A stretch of 64,000 bases of DNA from Apodemus sylvaticus (GCF_947179515.1 NC_067472.1:80789481-80853480); one strand, 5' to 3'; shown: positions 34,347-46,545, counted from the stretch's first letter. Program-made: numbers and translations. Notes: generated from the sequence alone by a model not told the origin.

Positions 34347-37037
34347 GCAATCCAGGAAATACAGGCCTTTAAGACGCTCCTAAATTGGCATGGTGTTTCA
34401 TGTGAATCTTGGCCTGGAGATTGGACTTAATGAAGATTAAGATTTAAAATATTGTCTCTTTAATAAGTTACACTGTCATACACTTGAACATAAGAACTGA
34501 CAGACAAACCTTGTGCTGTAAATATGTGTTTGCCATTGATTTTAAAGAAAATAGATTGCTTAAAATTGAGATTTGCTTCCAAAATTACAATTGTGCTCTA
34601 ATATTACAAGAAAACATTGAGTTACAATAAAAATCAGTGTGTCATTGTCAGTTTTCAGTTTGCAGGCTCATAATTGTTAACAGTTTGTAATTAAGATAAT
34701 TTTGAGAGTGATACAGCTATGGGTTTTAGAGGCCCATTGCCACTTTTCCACAAGTTTATAGGCTACAATGGTAGGACCCTCCAAGATTAAAAAGGAGATC
34801 TCTGTGGAAATGTATTTGATATCAAGTAGGTTCCTTTGACCATGGAATTACAGGTTTCTTTTGTTTAATCCTGAAAACGTCCTAGCAGGTTTGGGTCTGG
34901 TCTTAGTTAAAAGGCTCAGATCTAGTCCTTGCCAAGGACTAAAGGTGGATCCTAGGGCAGATAAATAAAAAAAAAAAATGTGTTTTGTCTCTGTTTCAAT
35001 ACTAGAAGTTAAGATCTTAAAATTTTCAGTGTATAATGTTCATAGAATGTTTGTTACAGGCCTTTGCTCCTATGGACTTTTAGAATTTTTAGGTAAATGG
35101 CTTTCAAAGGTTGTTAGGATATATTAATTGGCTTTATCTTATATTTACCTCATTTTAAGCTTGCCACAGAAGGTCTTAAACCTCTGTTTTCAAGGTAGGA
35201 AACGTTTGTTCCTTGCTTCAAGCAACAATCAAATTTATTATTAATGGTTGGTCTATTACATGGCAAGCATTTTTAGACAAAATTAATAATTGTTATCTAA
35301 AAGATAATTTGTACTATCAGATCACATGTTTATTCCTTTGTTTCTCCCTGCTTCAACACAGATACCTGAATTGGGTGCTATAGCAGCTATTTTTAAGATG
35401 TCAAAAGTCAAGCTTTTAATAATAGTAGATATATATATAGCTCATGGTTTATAATTGCTTAAAATTGGTCCATTTTTAATACTGCTAATTCTTAATTTCT
35501 ACAGTTTATACAAATGTGATTCAAATTTCTAAGAACAAAGGATATGTTCTCTAAATGACTGTCCTTTAGGTATTTGAAATAATTTTATATTTCGTGCACA
35601 TCAAATTATAAAGATTTGTTCTTGATGTCCTCAATTTCTACCTCTACCACGTAATGGTGTTAATCTTAGAGGACTTAGTTATTACAGTAAATGATATTCA
35701 TATTTCTAATTTAGAAGATTAAAAAATATGTGCATGTGACTAATGATTCATTTTTAGGCTGTCTAGTTACAACTGCTCTAACAGAAAAAACAACTAAAAA
35801 TGCTATGTTTATTTTATATAATTACATAGTTATTGCCTATGTTATGGGTTATACTTTGTGTTCCAACTTAAATTAATAAAACAATATCTTCTTAGAAGAG
35901 AGAAGAGAGGGGAAATCGTGTCCCTGTACATATCATTTATATTATGCTTACATGTTTTTAAGAAAATTTTAAAATTTGGATGCTTAGAAACTCCTTGCTA
36001 AATGTATATGACATCTTGTAATTAGACATATTGATGTCTAGGTGAAATGAAGGAATTCACTTATTAACATATGCCATGATCCTGATTTAATATTGGGGGA
36101 GAAGGCATGTCCTCTGTTTTTTCCACAGAATGCTACAAAAGATATGCTGACTGTGCTTGCTGAATGCCCAGACCATGGTAACATAAGAGCTATATTGGGT
36201 ATATGTTCTTGACTTACCTTAATTGTCAAATGTCCCAGGTTAGATAAATTGCCTAGCTTCAAGCTTTTAGACTTTGTGAGACAGAACATAGAGACTGTTA
36301 AGCTAGCTTAGGAAAAATTAATCTAAAGAAGAGTTAAAATGACTCTTCTCCTTATTGTGTTCAGCTGACTCAACCATAGACTGGTCTAGAAATAATTCCA
36401 ATATTGAAGATTCCAATTTTAAAGATGGCTAACAATCTTCAGCCTGCTGTGTTAATTTAACATATAGTCTCCACTTTTCCTGAGGCTACCTCTCCCACCT
36501 CAGAGGCCAAGCTTTGGGTCCTTAAAGTTGTTAATTTACAACTGAATTAGATACTTCTGGGACAAGTTAATCCTATTCCACCTTTAACTCTTGACCTTGT
36601 CTGTTAAGCAGACTGACTGTCTCCACCCAGGCTCACCTGGATGGAGAGATTGCATGTCTGTTAAAGACACTTACAGACCCCCCTGGCTTCAAAACTTACA
36701 CAAGTAGATCTCCAAAGAGGGAGCCACATAGAACTCAGATCTATGTGTGTTTGTTTATGAACAAACATGGGTACCAGCGAGACGTGCGAGGCAAAGCACT
36801 ACATGGGGAGGTGAATTTCTGCTTCTGAGTCCCCAGGAAGTACACCTAATTGCATAGGGGTTAATGTCGAGAGGCTGTCCTTAAAATAATAAGGGAGCCT
36901 ATTACCCCTCCTCTGAAAAAGACGTTATACAATATTTAAGAAGAATTACGGTCAATGCTTCCCCTCCTGGTTAAGGCCCGCCTTCTTATGAAGGATATTT
37001 ATCCACTTGTTTTCTACCTCCTCGTGTTCAAATTAAT

Positions 37038-37051
37038 AAAAAAAGGGAGGA
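37038..37051 (+). other. Polypurine tract of ERVK-like provirus
   Basis: AAAAAAAGGGAGGA ends two bases before the 3' LTR, where plus-strand DNA synthesis would be primed. Confidence 0.85.
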
Positions 37052-37053
37052 CA

Positions 37054-37471
37054 TGTACAGAGCCATATTGGGGCAGTCTTGCACTTGGTCAGAGTTTGAC
37101 TTTGGTCAAGGTTAACTTCTCCCAGTTAGCCAAGATCCTTCTCCACCCAGGGTGGAGCGCTCGTAGTAAAGGTTAAGTTCATTGTTCCTCCAGGTCTAGG
37201 AATTCCTGAATTAAGCAGGTGACCCACCCAGCTGCCGGAGCAGTCAAGACGAGGACCTCCAAGAGAAGCTAGACAACTTCCACCGGAACTCAGCCTGGAG
37301 TCTGGGGGGGAAGGGTTTGCCCAAACTGTTAAAAGGTCTGGCGCCATTAAAGTTTCCGGCTTTGATCAGTGAACACTGTCTTAGCCGCACTTTCTTTTCG
37401 CCCCTCTTCCCTATAACCCCAAAATTCTCTCAACAGGTAACCCGGTTTACATGTGGCTGCTGGCAGCTACA
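37054..37471 (+). repeat. 3' LTR of ERVK-like provirus
   Basis: 418 bp, nearly identical to the 5' LTR. An ATTAAA candidate lies at 37346-37351. The 204-codon plus-strand frame at 37317 runs from this LTR into the adjacent (AC)n and is spurious. Confidence 0.97.
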
Positions 37472-37730
37472 CACACTCATAACCCACACCCTTACACACA
37501 CATACTCATTCATCACCCCACCCATGCTCTTACACATACACACACACATGCACACACTTAATCCCTCTACACACAAACACACTTACCCACCAAGCCTTAT
37601 ACATTCTCACACACACTCACCTCTCATCCCAACCCACACACTCTTGTGCACACACAAACACACTCACCTTTCATCCCTATTCCCACCACCATACACACTT
37701 ATGTACACATATGCATACACACACACAATC
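37472..37730. repeat. (AC)n-rich tract, right part of split B4 tail
   Basis: Begins with the TSD CACACT. ACAC, CTCA and CCC units echo the pre-insertion left side ('actcatcacccatacccttat' against 'actcataacccacaccctta'). Confidence 0.9.
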
Positions 37731-37734
37731 TGTA

Positions 37735-38712
37735 AAATGAACCAGATTCAAAAGCACAGTTCCCAAATGGAGAAAGGGTTTTATGTGGACCACATCTCTT
37801 TGAACAAGGAACATTGTAAGAGACAGAAACTACATGCACAGAAAACAATTAAGGGCTTCTGGCCATCCTTCTGCCTCAACAACTCCCATTTTTATTATCA
37901 CACTCTGTACTTCATCCACACAGTTCACTAATAATTCTTTGAGCAAGCTATTATCTTTCTTGTGTCTTGTACAGGAGACTGAGGTAGAAAGTATAAGGCT
38001 GCCTTAAAATTCTTTGAGGTCCAGCATATATTGAGTCTACCATGAGGAGCCTACCTAAGAGTTGAGGATCCAAGTGAGCCCAGAGGCCCGGGAATCTCAT
38101 GGACAGCCTCTGCCTTGTGTTAACATTGGTAAGATTGCAGAGTTCATCTGTTGATGATCTTAAAAACATACTCAAGTCCCAGCACCATCTTCTGAAAGCA
38201 GCAAACAGCCACCAGCATGGCCCTTTCTGGAGACAAGTCTCAGTTTTGGCAGATAAATGAATGAGGAGCAGCAATCGTCTTCTTAAGCTCATAAGCAGCT
38301 TTCCTTAAAAGGTCCAAGTTCTTGCTGAACTAAGATTCTTCAGGAGTCCCTTTACCCCCAACTGCCCTAAGGTGGAGGTGGATATTCAGAACATATTTGT
38401 GGGGCATTCATGATACTAATACTTTCTCTTTTCAATGGACAGATCTATCTGGGAACTTCAAAATAGTCTACTCATTTCAAATCAGTACTACATGAGAAAC
38501 AGTTCGCGTGCTACCCAACTGTTTGCTGAAGTTGCAAAGTTAGCAATGGAGTGATGCTGGAGGCCTTGTTTCTGGAGAACAAGAACTCCCTCAGCAGGGA
38601 GAACCTGAGATTCCTATTGTTAGTATGATGAGACTCTAGGGCTCCCTCAAAGTCTGTCAGAATAAAGTACTATTGCCAGGGCCTACCAACTGTGAGAGGT
38701 TGATTAGAATGT
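37735..38712. other. Unique sequence, no gene recognised
   Basis: A 113-codon minus-strand frame (37951-38292) has no recognisable domain. No repeat assigned. Confidence 0.45.
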
Positions 38713-39107
38713 TGTTTTAGTTGCTGTTTTTATTGCTGGGACAAAGCACAGTGGCCAAAAAAGCAAGTGGTGAGGAAAGGGTTTGTCTTATACTTCCACA
38801 GCACTCTTTTTTTATCATTGAAAGAAGCCAGAATAGGAACTTAAACAGAACCTGGAGTCAGGAGCTGAAGCAGAGACCATGGAGGGATACTGCTTACTGG
38901 CTTGCTCATCATGACTTGCTCAGCCTGCTTTCTTCTAGAACTCAGGTTTGATGCCATTCACAAAGGGCCTCCCACATCAATCACTAGTTAAGAAAGTGCC
39001 CTACAGTCTATCCAACAGCCTCATCTCCAGGAAGCATTTTCTTAATTTGGGTTTCCTCCTTTCAGATAACTTTAGCTTGTGTCAAACTGACACAGGACTA
39101 TCCAGCA
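38713..39107 (-). mobile_element. Rodent mid-repetitive element (URR1/RMER1-like)
   Basis: Same family and orientation as 21119-21505: 'ttttagttgctgtttttatt', 'ggagtcaggagctgaagcag', 'ttgctcagcctgctttcttc' and 'gtgtcaaactgacac' near its end. More diverged. Confidence 0.7.
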
Positions 39108-39866
39108 GAGATGTCAACACTTTGAGGCTCATACTACCAATGCAGACCAGGTGCTTGTGTGAAAGGAACCACCCTTACCTTTTCAGTCAGCTGAGAGAGC
39201 TGAGGAAGGATTTGAAGGCCACAAGTTGGTCATTATTTTGTGAAATCTCTTCTCCTACATTCCGCTGGAGGGTAGGCATGCCATTATGGTAAGAATCTTC
39301 TGACTGTACCTGGTTAGATGATAGTGGATCACAAGATCCCAGTCCTTGACAATATTCCCTAAATCAAAGTCCCTTTGGAGGAAATGGTGAGAGACACAAA
39401 AAGCATAGTCAGATGGTCTTGCTGACCATGGTCTAGGAATTAAAAGGCTGCATAGCATCATTCCAAGGCTGGGTGCCTCACAAGTCAAACCAACTCAGTA
39501 GGAATTGAAGTGAGGTTAATAATAAATCAATCCACATACTAAATTGAGGTTTGCTGGTTCAGGCAACTCTACGTCTCAGGATTATGTGGGAACTGCTTGG
39601 GGTAAGGGTTTAAATGCTGCTGTCCAAGCTATTTCCACATTTATTGATGAGCCTGACTCAAGTCTACAGGCTCAATTTGTCCTCAAACAGGATTTCTCTT
39701 GGCAATGACATTTTGAGTCCAGTGGTCCCTAAACCTACATTTCCCATGGAGAAGCTTCCCAGTACAGGAGGGAAGTTTCTTAAAAATGCCTCCAGGTGCC
39801 CAGTGTGCAGTACTGGTTGTGATTTGACCAGCTAGACTCTGTGAGTTGCTGATCTGATCTGGTAAG

Positions 39867-40068
39867 GTGTTTTGTTTTGTTTTTTTGTTTTGTTTTATCT
39901 TGTTTTGTTTTTTGTTTTTTGTTTTGTTTTTCAAGATAGGGTTTCTTTGTATAGCCCTGGCTGTCCTGGAACTCACTCTGTAGACCAGGCTAGCCTCAAA
40001 CTCAGAAGTCCACCTGCTTCTGCCTTACAAATGCTGTGATTAAAGGTCTGTGCCACCACTGCCCATCA
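39867..40068 (-). mobile_element. B1 SINE with perfect 10-bp TSD
   Basis: Long T/G-rich tail (TTTTG repeats), then 'tcaagatagggtttctttgt', 'ccctggctgtcctggaactc', 'gaccaggctagcctcaaact' and 'gctgtgattaaaggtctgtg'. The TSD ATCTGGTAAG is at 39857-39866 and 40069-40078. Confidence 0.95.
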
Positions 40069-40348
40069 ATCTGGTAAGTTTTAGTGATGAGTTTCACCCA
40101 CAGTGGTTAGCAGGACTCTATCCAAATTCTGTGACTCATGGATGGGAAGAAGAGGATCCCTAACATCTACAAGAAGAGTACATTCATTTGGGGTAGTTCA
40201 TAAAACCAGATAGGAGGAGGGAACAGAGAGAAAGGGAAATGAAACCAGTACCTAAGGAAAGTCAGAGACAGAGGTCATGATCACACAAGGAGAGAGGCAG
40301 ACCAAAGGAAGGAAAAAGACCCCTTAGCTTCTTATTTATTTAATAATT

Positions 40349-40622
40349 GCCTTAGTTCATTACTATAACGAATGTCTTATAAACATCTGTAGTTGGCTTT
40401 CATAGCCTGAAGCCATACTTACTTCCTGGTTTATAGACAGTCTTTTCGCTGTATTCTTACAAGATCTCTGGGCTCTCTTTATAAGGACACCAATTCTACC
40501 CATGAGGGCTCCATCCTTGTGACTTCATCTCATTATAATGATGACCCAAAGACCCATGTCTTAATGTTATGTAGTGGGGTTTAAGTATCAACCACACATT
40601 TTCAGTTACATTAACATTAGAC
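40349..40622 (+). mobile_element. Ancient eutherian interspersed repeat
   Basis: 'ttcattactataacgaatgt', 'ttcctggtttatagacagtc', 'ggctctctttataaggacac', 'caattctacccatgagggct' and 'ccatccttgtgacttcatct' match a repeat shared by eutherian mammals, whose family name I cannot fix. Confidence 0.6.
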
Positions 40623-40682
40623 ATAAAGCACATTCCCACTCTTGGAACTCCTGCCGGATTTGACTTACAGTAGAATATTTGG

Positions 40683-40752
40683 AGATGTGTGGGGGATAGA
40701 AGCCACAGCCTTACATATGCTAAGCACATGCAATATCCCTGGCCTGCATCCT
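40683..40752 (-). mobile_element. ID-like SINE fragment
   Basis: 'gggggatagaagccacagcc', 'atatgctaagcacatgcaat' and 'atccctggcctgcatcct' fit a reverse ID core (A/B-box region). Decayed. Confidence 0.5.
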
Positions 40753-40904
40753 CAGACCATCATCCTGGTAGCTTTTGGTTTCTTTCCACCTGGCACCCCA
40801 AAATTCAGTCTGAGAACCCCAGTACGTCTGGGAAGAATTACACAGCTGGACTGGCTCTACAGTGAGGTGGACTTTATTTGTATCTCCATGTACTTTGATA
40901 GATG

Positions 40905-41060
40905 AATTGGGAGCTCCCTCGATTTCAGCATTAATTTCTCCAGCTGCAATTGTCTCCCCAGTTACTAAGTACTGTTAGTCCTAATTAACCAGTTTGCAGG
41001 CAATTTTTCAACCTATCAAGTAGTGAAATAAAATAATGAGCTCGGCTGAAGAGGACAGAC
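40905..41060. promoter_or_regulatory. Candidate conserved non-coding block
   Basis: Repeat-free stretch dense in homeobox-like cores: ATTAAT, CAATTG and CTAATTAACC, plus E-box CAGCTG. Texture only; conservation not shown. Confidence 0.25.
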
Positions 41061-41699
41061 AAGGCGGGGGTTCACAGGGGAGCTCACGTTTTATTACCGA
41101 TTCCACTCAGAGCTGAGCTGCAGAAGGTTTCTTCCTTTTAAAGCTCTCTTGCCTTTTTTTTAACCAGTTCCATCCTCATCATACCTTGAAGTCAGAAGAA
41201 TCCTGTCAGTATATTAAGATGAAAGATGCTTCTGTGTTTCCCTTATGAACGAGCTGGATTTAATTCTTGATCACACCCAGTTAATTTGAATACTTTAATG
41301 ATCCTGTCTACCGGGAAAGGAAACCAGATGAATGTGTCATGCCCACCTCATTTGGTAACGTCTCCAAGGAATTTCTCTATCAGAAAACTAAATATTCAAA
41401 ACCCCATTCATTCGTTTCCCCAACAGGCGAACTTTCTTTGACATTTACTAATTTTTTTTTTCCTTTTTGATGTTTTCAGCCCACGGCGAGTGGGGGGAAG
41501 ATAGTAGGAAGGCTAACCTGTTGAAATTCCAAAACTCCTCTGTCCTCTGTAATGTGGCCTTATCTTTTTTTGCTTCTCCCATGAATATCATACAGAAGGT
41601 GCTCAACAAATACTTATCAAGGAAGGTGTGCTCAGCTCTTCTATGTTGCCCTACCTTGCTGGATCCTTGGGGCACTGTTTTCCTTCAAATGCTAAGTCC

Positions 41700-41943
41700 A
41701 AGTTCGGCTTTACCGTGTCTGGACCCAGATTTCCTTTCAGCTGAACTGAGGCTGGCTGCCATTTCCACAAAGAGCATGGCTGAAAATGTGTGACAACTTA
41801 GGAAATAAGGAAAATGTGTGAATGCATAAAATGTTGTGTCTTTGTGATCCTCCGACTCCAGTCAAGTGGCTGATAGATCTGCCAGACTCATCTTAGCACT
41901 GGCTTCTGCTGGATTCTTATGACTGACTGAGCCTTTTCCCTCC
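41700..41943 (+). repeat. Local direct duplication B, copy 1
   Basis: Collinear with 42690-42920. Shared anchors are 'ttcagctgaactgaggctg', 'ggaaaatgtgtgaatgc', 'taaaatgtt' and 'gatcctc.gactccagtca'. Copies lie about 975 bp apart in the same orientation. Confidence 0.8.
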
Positions 41944-42689
41944 TCAGGTCTGGGTGGATCTATCGGTCTTCCATAGAGGAGAAGATGCGTATTGGACACT
42001 GCCCCATCCCTAGGGCTCTCTGTGATCTCTCCTAGTCCTATGTTCATATGCTTCCCCAGGTCCAGGATCCTTCCCTCTTAATGAGAAACTTTCACATTGG
42101 TTCAATACATTGTTCTTAGAGTCAGGCTTTTGCAGCAGCTGCAGCCTTATCGCCTGACCCTTGTCAGGAATACAGATGCCCAGACCTATTCAGTAATGAG
42201 TGAGTGTGAGCAAGTGTTCCCGGAGATGCTGATGCTTGCTGGAGCTTGGTGACCAGTGGCATAAAGAAGCCACTCCACCCAGCGGAAGGAGAGCAAAGGT
42301 GCTGTTCTGTGAAGGTTGTGGGAGGTAGCCACAGGCCTGGAAAGAGCATCTGTGTCCTCAAGGACCATCCCACCCCGGAATATTTAAGAAATGGTGCAGA
42401 AAATCTGGGCTCCAGTTCTGAACTTCTGGCTCCCAGGTGCATCTGTCCTTAGCTCATGGCTGAGATCCTATAACTCTGGATACTACGAAGCTGGGATTAT
42501 GACTTAAGTAACAAACATGTCAACTGAGTCTTACTTATATACTTTGGAAAATTGGAAGAATTCATCTCAAATTCTGGATTTGTAGCTAACCTCTGAAAGT
42601 CAGATTATGGTGGCTTTCCTGCTTGGCTGGAGCCCACATTGTCTAGATCCCAACTTCTCAAATCTGGGTCACACCCTTAGGCTTTAGCA

Positions 42690-42920
42690 CTTCTGGCTCT
42701 GCATTCCCTTCAGCTGAACTGAGGCTGCCTGGTTGCCATTTCCATAAAGAATGTGGTTGAAAGATGTGTGAGTGCTAGGAAAAGAAGGAAAATGTGTGAA
42801 TGCGTAAAATGTTATTTTCTTATGATCCTCGGACTCCAGTCAGTGTGGGTAATAGACCTGCAAGGGTCACCTTTGCCTTGACTCTCCTAGACACTCAAGG
42901 CTGACCAAGCCTCTTCCCAC
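42690..42920 (+). repeat. Local direct duplication B, copy 2
   Basis: Second copy of 41700-41943, about 80% alike by eye with small indels. Weak similarity may continue to 43012 ('ctttgcactgccccat' against 'ttggacactgccccat'). Confidence 0.8.
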
Positions 42921-42924
42921 TATG

Positions 42925-44580
42925 GAGGACTAGTAAGTTCCTTGTTGACAGCAGAACTTCACCGATGCCATGGTGCTCAATGCCACGTGTGGACTTTGCA
43001 CTGCCCCATGCTGTGAGCATAGATTGTGACTAATGCCTGGAACATGTGGCTCAGATCTGACACTCATGTGTGTTATGAATGCCGTGTTCATACTGTGCAC
43101 ATAAGATCTTCTGCTCTTAAATATAACAGTTTAATTACCAAAACAAAGCCTATAATATTTTTCTTTCATCATTCCTTTGAATCAAAGTATCAAAATATTG
43201 CCTTTTAAATTTTATTTGATAGAAAAAAACTTGTTTGTGTTGCTGAAAAGTCATAAGAAAAATCATTTAATGAATTTTGGGGTAGGAAAGAAGTTCCAAC
43301 AATCTCTAAAGTAGCCTTAAACATTTTTCTGGTTTTGGACTAGACAAGTAAGTGAAGTAGCATTATGTAAGTTGATGACTATAAAGTCAAGAGATTGACC
43401 CATATTGAAGAAGCTTTGTGTCCTGCAATATCAAAATTTCAGCTAAGATTTAATTAATTATATAATTATAAGTATAATTATATAAAATATACACTCATCT
43501 CATTAGATCCAAGTTTCTTTTCATTCTTCAAAAATAGTAAAAATTGAATGTACGCCAAATGATTGGTTTAAAATAAATTTAAAGTACTTGTGATTAGTTT
43601 ATATCTGCTTCATATATCTAATTTCTATTTCTATACACCTAAATGTTATATAATTTTTTCTTGGGAGAAATGGGGTCAGAAGAAAGTTAAGAAGATCTGA
43701 CTCAGTTTCCATTGCTCTCTGTGGCCTCCTAGGCTGAGGATGGTTGTCAAGTGCTGTCTGAGCTTGTCCTGTTGGAAAAGATGCTGACCAAGAAGGGTCT
43801 GGGGTCAAGAAAAATACAAAGAGATAGTTTCTCTTTAAATTAGCATACCTACACGTGTCCTCTACACAGTAGGAATGCACCTTGCTCTTCCTGTCACATC
43901 TGCTCATCACTGCCACGCCCCTCCTCTTCCATCTGAGCTATTCACTTCCCAGAGATTCTTCCTTCCACTTTTGGCCTTTATCAGTGCTTAGGATCTAGAT
44001 ACTACATGTGATATGTGTTTATCTTTCTGACTCTTGCTTATTTTGATTTACAGGAACAAACTAGGTCCTTTATAGGACAGAGGATGAAGGGTGAGTGGAA
44101 GTATCTACTTGAAATAACATTGAAAAATACATCCTTACAACACCTGAATCATATCTTTGACATTTTCATAGTGGTTCATGGTTTCCTTGTATCATGGTTT
44201 GAGTTCTTTTCATTGAGACTCAGTGTTATGAATCCTAAAGGTTTGGATTTTCACATGTTGGTTCTGGCATCTCATTGCATTCTACCAAAAGACCCAGAAA
44301 ATAGATGCCAGATTCTGAGGAGAAGCCTCAGGTAAGGGTTTGCTATGGGAACTAATTAAAACACTAGATATAATATACAAACATGCATGAAGTGCCTGTA
44401 TATTGATGAAAGAGGGAAGGAAAAGAGGATCAGAGAACTGAATAACTGAGCACCCAGGCATGCTTCTTGGACCTTAGAAGTGTCAGTCCATCCTTGAAGG
44501 AAGTCTTGATCTTCAGGTAAACCTTCATACCCTACTCAGTCCTCACTCACTGGCCAGATGAAAGTTAAAGAGTGCAAGAA
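42925..44580. other. Mostly unique, AT-rich sequence
   Basis: AT-rich around 43130-43590. Open frames at 43599-43916 (-) and 44015-44335 (+) lack features. No repeat confidently assigned. Confidence 0.45.
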
Positions 44581-44587
44581 TACTCAT

Positions 44588-44704
44588 TCTTTTTTTTTCT
44601 ATGTTTTCCTTCCTCCTTCCTCCTTCCTTCTTTCCTTTCTTTCTCCTTCCCTCCTCTTCCTCCATTCCTTCCTTCCTGTCTCATTCCTTTCTCCCTTCCC
44701 TTGT
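44588..44704. repeat. Polypyrimidine (CCTT)n-type tract
   Basis: CCTT/TTCC/CTCC units, almost pure pyrimidine on +. Confidence 0.9.
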
Positions 44705-44710
44705 TTTGTT

Positions 44711-44812
44711 AAGACAAGATCTCTAAACAGTCCTGACTAGCCTCACACTGAACCCCTCCCTGCATTTACATCTGGGGTTATAAGATACTGGTGTGTACCA
44801 GCACCTCTGGCA
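44711..44812 (-). mobile_element. Decayed B1-type SINE
   Basis: 'aagacaagatctctaaacag', 'tcctgactagcctcacactg' and 'ctggggttataagatactgg' keep reverse B1 order. The adjoining pyrimidine tract may be its expanded tail. Confidence 0.55.
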
Positions 44813-44904
44813 CCTGTGCCATTTTGAAGGGGTTTATTTATTTGTTTGTCTCATTGGCTTTTTCAGAGGTCTAATTTGGTTCAGGCACATTGAAAGAGTG
44901 AATG

Positions 44905-45010
44905 AATAAATATTTATATATATATATATACATATATATATATAACTATTTATATAAAACAGTTTGTATATATATATATAAAACAGTTTATATATATTTA
45001 TATATAAAAC
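44905..45010. repeat. (TA)n minisatellite with AAACAGTT units
   Basis: Runs of TATA separate three copies of 'ataaaacagtt' (near 44955, 44980 and 45005), forming an AT-rich higher-order repeat likely to extrude cruciforms. Confidence 0.85.
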
Positions 45011-45019
45011 AGTTGACTA

Positions 45020-46545
45020 CAGATGCTTCAGTTAGTTTCTGAGTCCTAACTCTATTGCTCTGCATGTCTGTTTTTATGCCCATAGCATGCAATTTTGCAT
45101 ACTTTGTAGTCCAGTAATGAGATACCTTCAGATTTGTTCTTTATGGTCAGGGTTATTTTGTCTGTTTGAGGGGTTTTGTTATCCTATATTAATTTCAGGG
45201 CTATTTTCTGTTGTTCTGAGCATACCTTTGGTAATTTTAGTAGGTATCACATTGAATTTTGTGTATCAAGTTAGATGGAGTGGACACATTAGTAATCTTC
45301 TATTTTAGTGAAAAAATTGACATGCAATATATTCTGACCAGGCTTTCCTTTCCCTCAAGTCCTCTCAGACTCCCCCCTCTTCACCTACCCACACCTTTTT
45401 TCTCTTTTTTTAGAAGAAAACCATGAACATGGGACATTTTTCTATTATTGTGTGTCTTCTTGAATTATTTTCATTAATGTTTTATAATTTTTGATGTAGA
45501 GATTCTTCATTTCATTGACCAGATTTGCTTCTTAGTATTTAGTGGTATTGTATATAGACTTGCTTGTTTTATTTTCTGGATAACTTGCTATTTGTAGAAA
45601 AACTTCATTGATTTAACATACTTTGAAGAAAAGACAGTCTCTTCAGGAAGTGAGGGATTTGGATGTCTGTATTCAGAAGAATTAACCTAGATCCTTATTT
45701 CTCACCATATGAAAATCAACTCAAAAGACTTAAATGTAAGACTCAACTTATATGAAGAATGTGTAAGGAACTCAATAACTCAATGATAAAGGAAAATGGG
45801 CAAAAGACTAAATAAACATCACAGAGACTAACAAATACAAATGACAGTTGGTACGGGACAAAACCTAAATCAGGAAAATGGAACTCAAAACCACAACAAC
45901 ATATCTAACAGCTTTATAAAAATATTAAAGGCAAGTTCCAAGGAAAGTATGCAAAAAGAGGATCCTTACAGCACCTCACTGTTGGTAGGTGAGAAAGTTA
46001 GCATCTGTGGTAAACTCTGGAGAAGTTCCTCAAGGAAACTAGATTAGATTTACTGTATGGTCCTTCTGTCTCACTATGGATATATACCCAAAGGAAACTA
46101 AATCACTGGGTCCAAGAGATTTCTGCATTCGCATTTATTATTGCAGTGCTATTCATAGAAGCCCATCAATGGCCTGCCCAGGAATGAGTAGATAAAAAAA
46201 CGGGTCACACACAAGTGAGCATCATTTAACCAGAGATGGAGGGCACACCTGAACCGGGAAGACACTGCCTACGTTTAGCAAGAAAGCCAAGCACAGAAAG
46301 ATAAATTCTGCGTGATCCCACAGCTATGTAGAATGCAGAAAAACACTATTGTCATAGAAGCATGGAACACAGTCAGGCAAGGACACAGTGGAAGAGGGAG
46401 ACACAGATGTTCTGAGCAGGCACAGAGCTACAGAGAGGAGAGGAATTTCCATTGTACAACAAGGTGGCAACATGTCCAGTATTTCAAATAGCTGGAAAAG
46501 AGGTTGAAAAAAAAGAAATGACAAGGGCTTGAAGTGCTAGAATGC
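45020..46545 (+). mobile_element. Ancient L1 with 5' inversion
   Basis: Left part (45020-45621) is L1 ORF2 in reverse ('tgctctgcatgtctgttttt', 'attcttcatttcattgacca'). From about 45622 the text switches to forward ORF2 ('aaaagacagtctcttcagga', 'ctttatttctcaccatatg'-like text near 45690, 'actatggatatatacccaaa', 'gaaagataaattctgcgtga'). The two parts are adjacent in L1 order, the expected result of twin priming. All frames are decayed. Confidence 0.65.
45316..45415 (-). mobile_element. Short Lx/L1 3'-end insertion in the older L1
   Basis: 'caatatattctgaccaggct', 'ttcctttccctcaagtcctc' and 'tcttcacctacccacacctt' resemble the reverse of a rodent L1 3' UTR. They interrupt the reverse ORF2 text. 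Confidence 0.45.

Larger units (their letters stand above)
32831..37471 (+). mobile_element. Complete non-autonomous ERVK-like provirus (4,641 bp)
   Basis: Order: 5' LTR (32831-33248), tRNA-Lys-like PBS (33253-33270), leader with two GGTAAG donor-like sites (33331 and 33351 region), about 3.8 kb interior, polypurine tract (37038-37051), 3' LTR (37054-37471), flanked by the 6-bp TSD CACACT. LTRs differ at two of 418 positions. The interior has no frame over about 94 codons and no recognisable gag, protease, polymerase or envelope, so it would depend on proteins supplied in trans, the ETn-like arrangement. The family name is not recognised. Class II is inferred from PBS and TSD length. Confidence 0.93.

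Noticed and set aside
37317..37931. 204-codon plus-strand frame
   Set aside because: Starts in the 3' LTR and continues into (AC)n-rich DNA. The LTR part is duplicated at 33094 in the other LTR.
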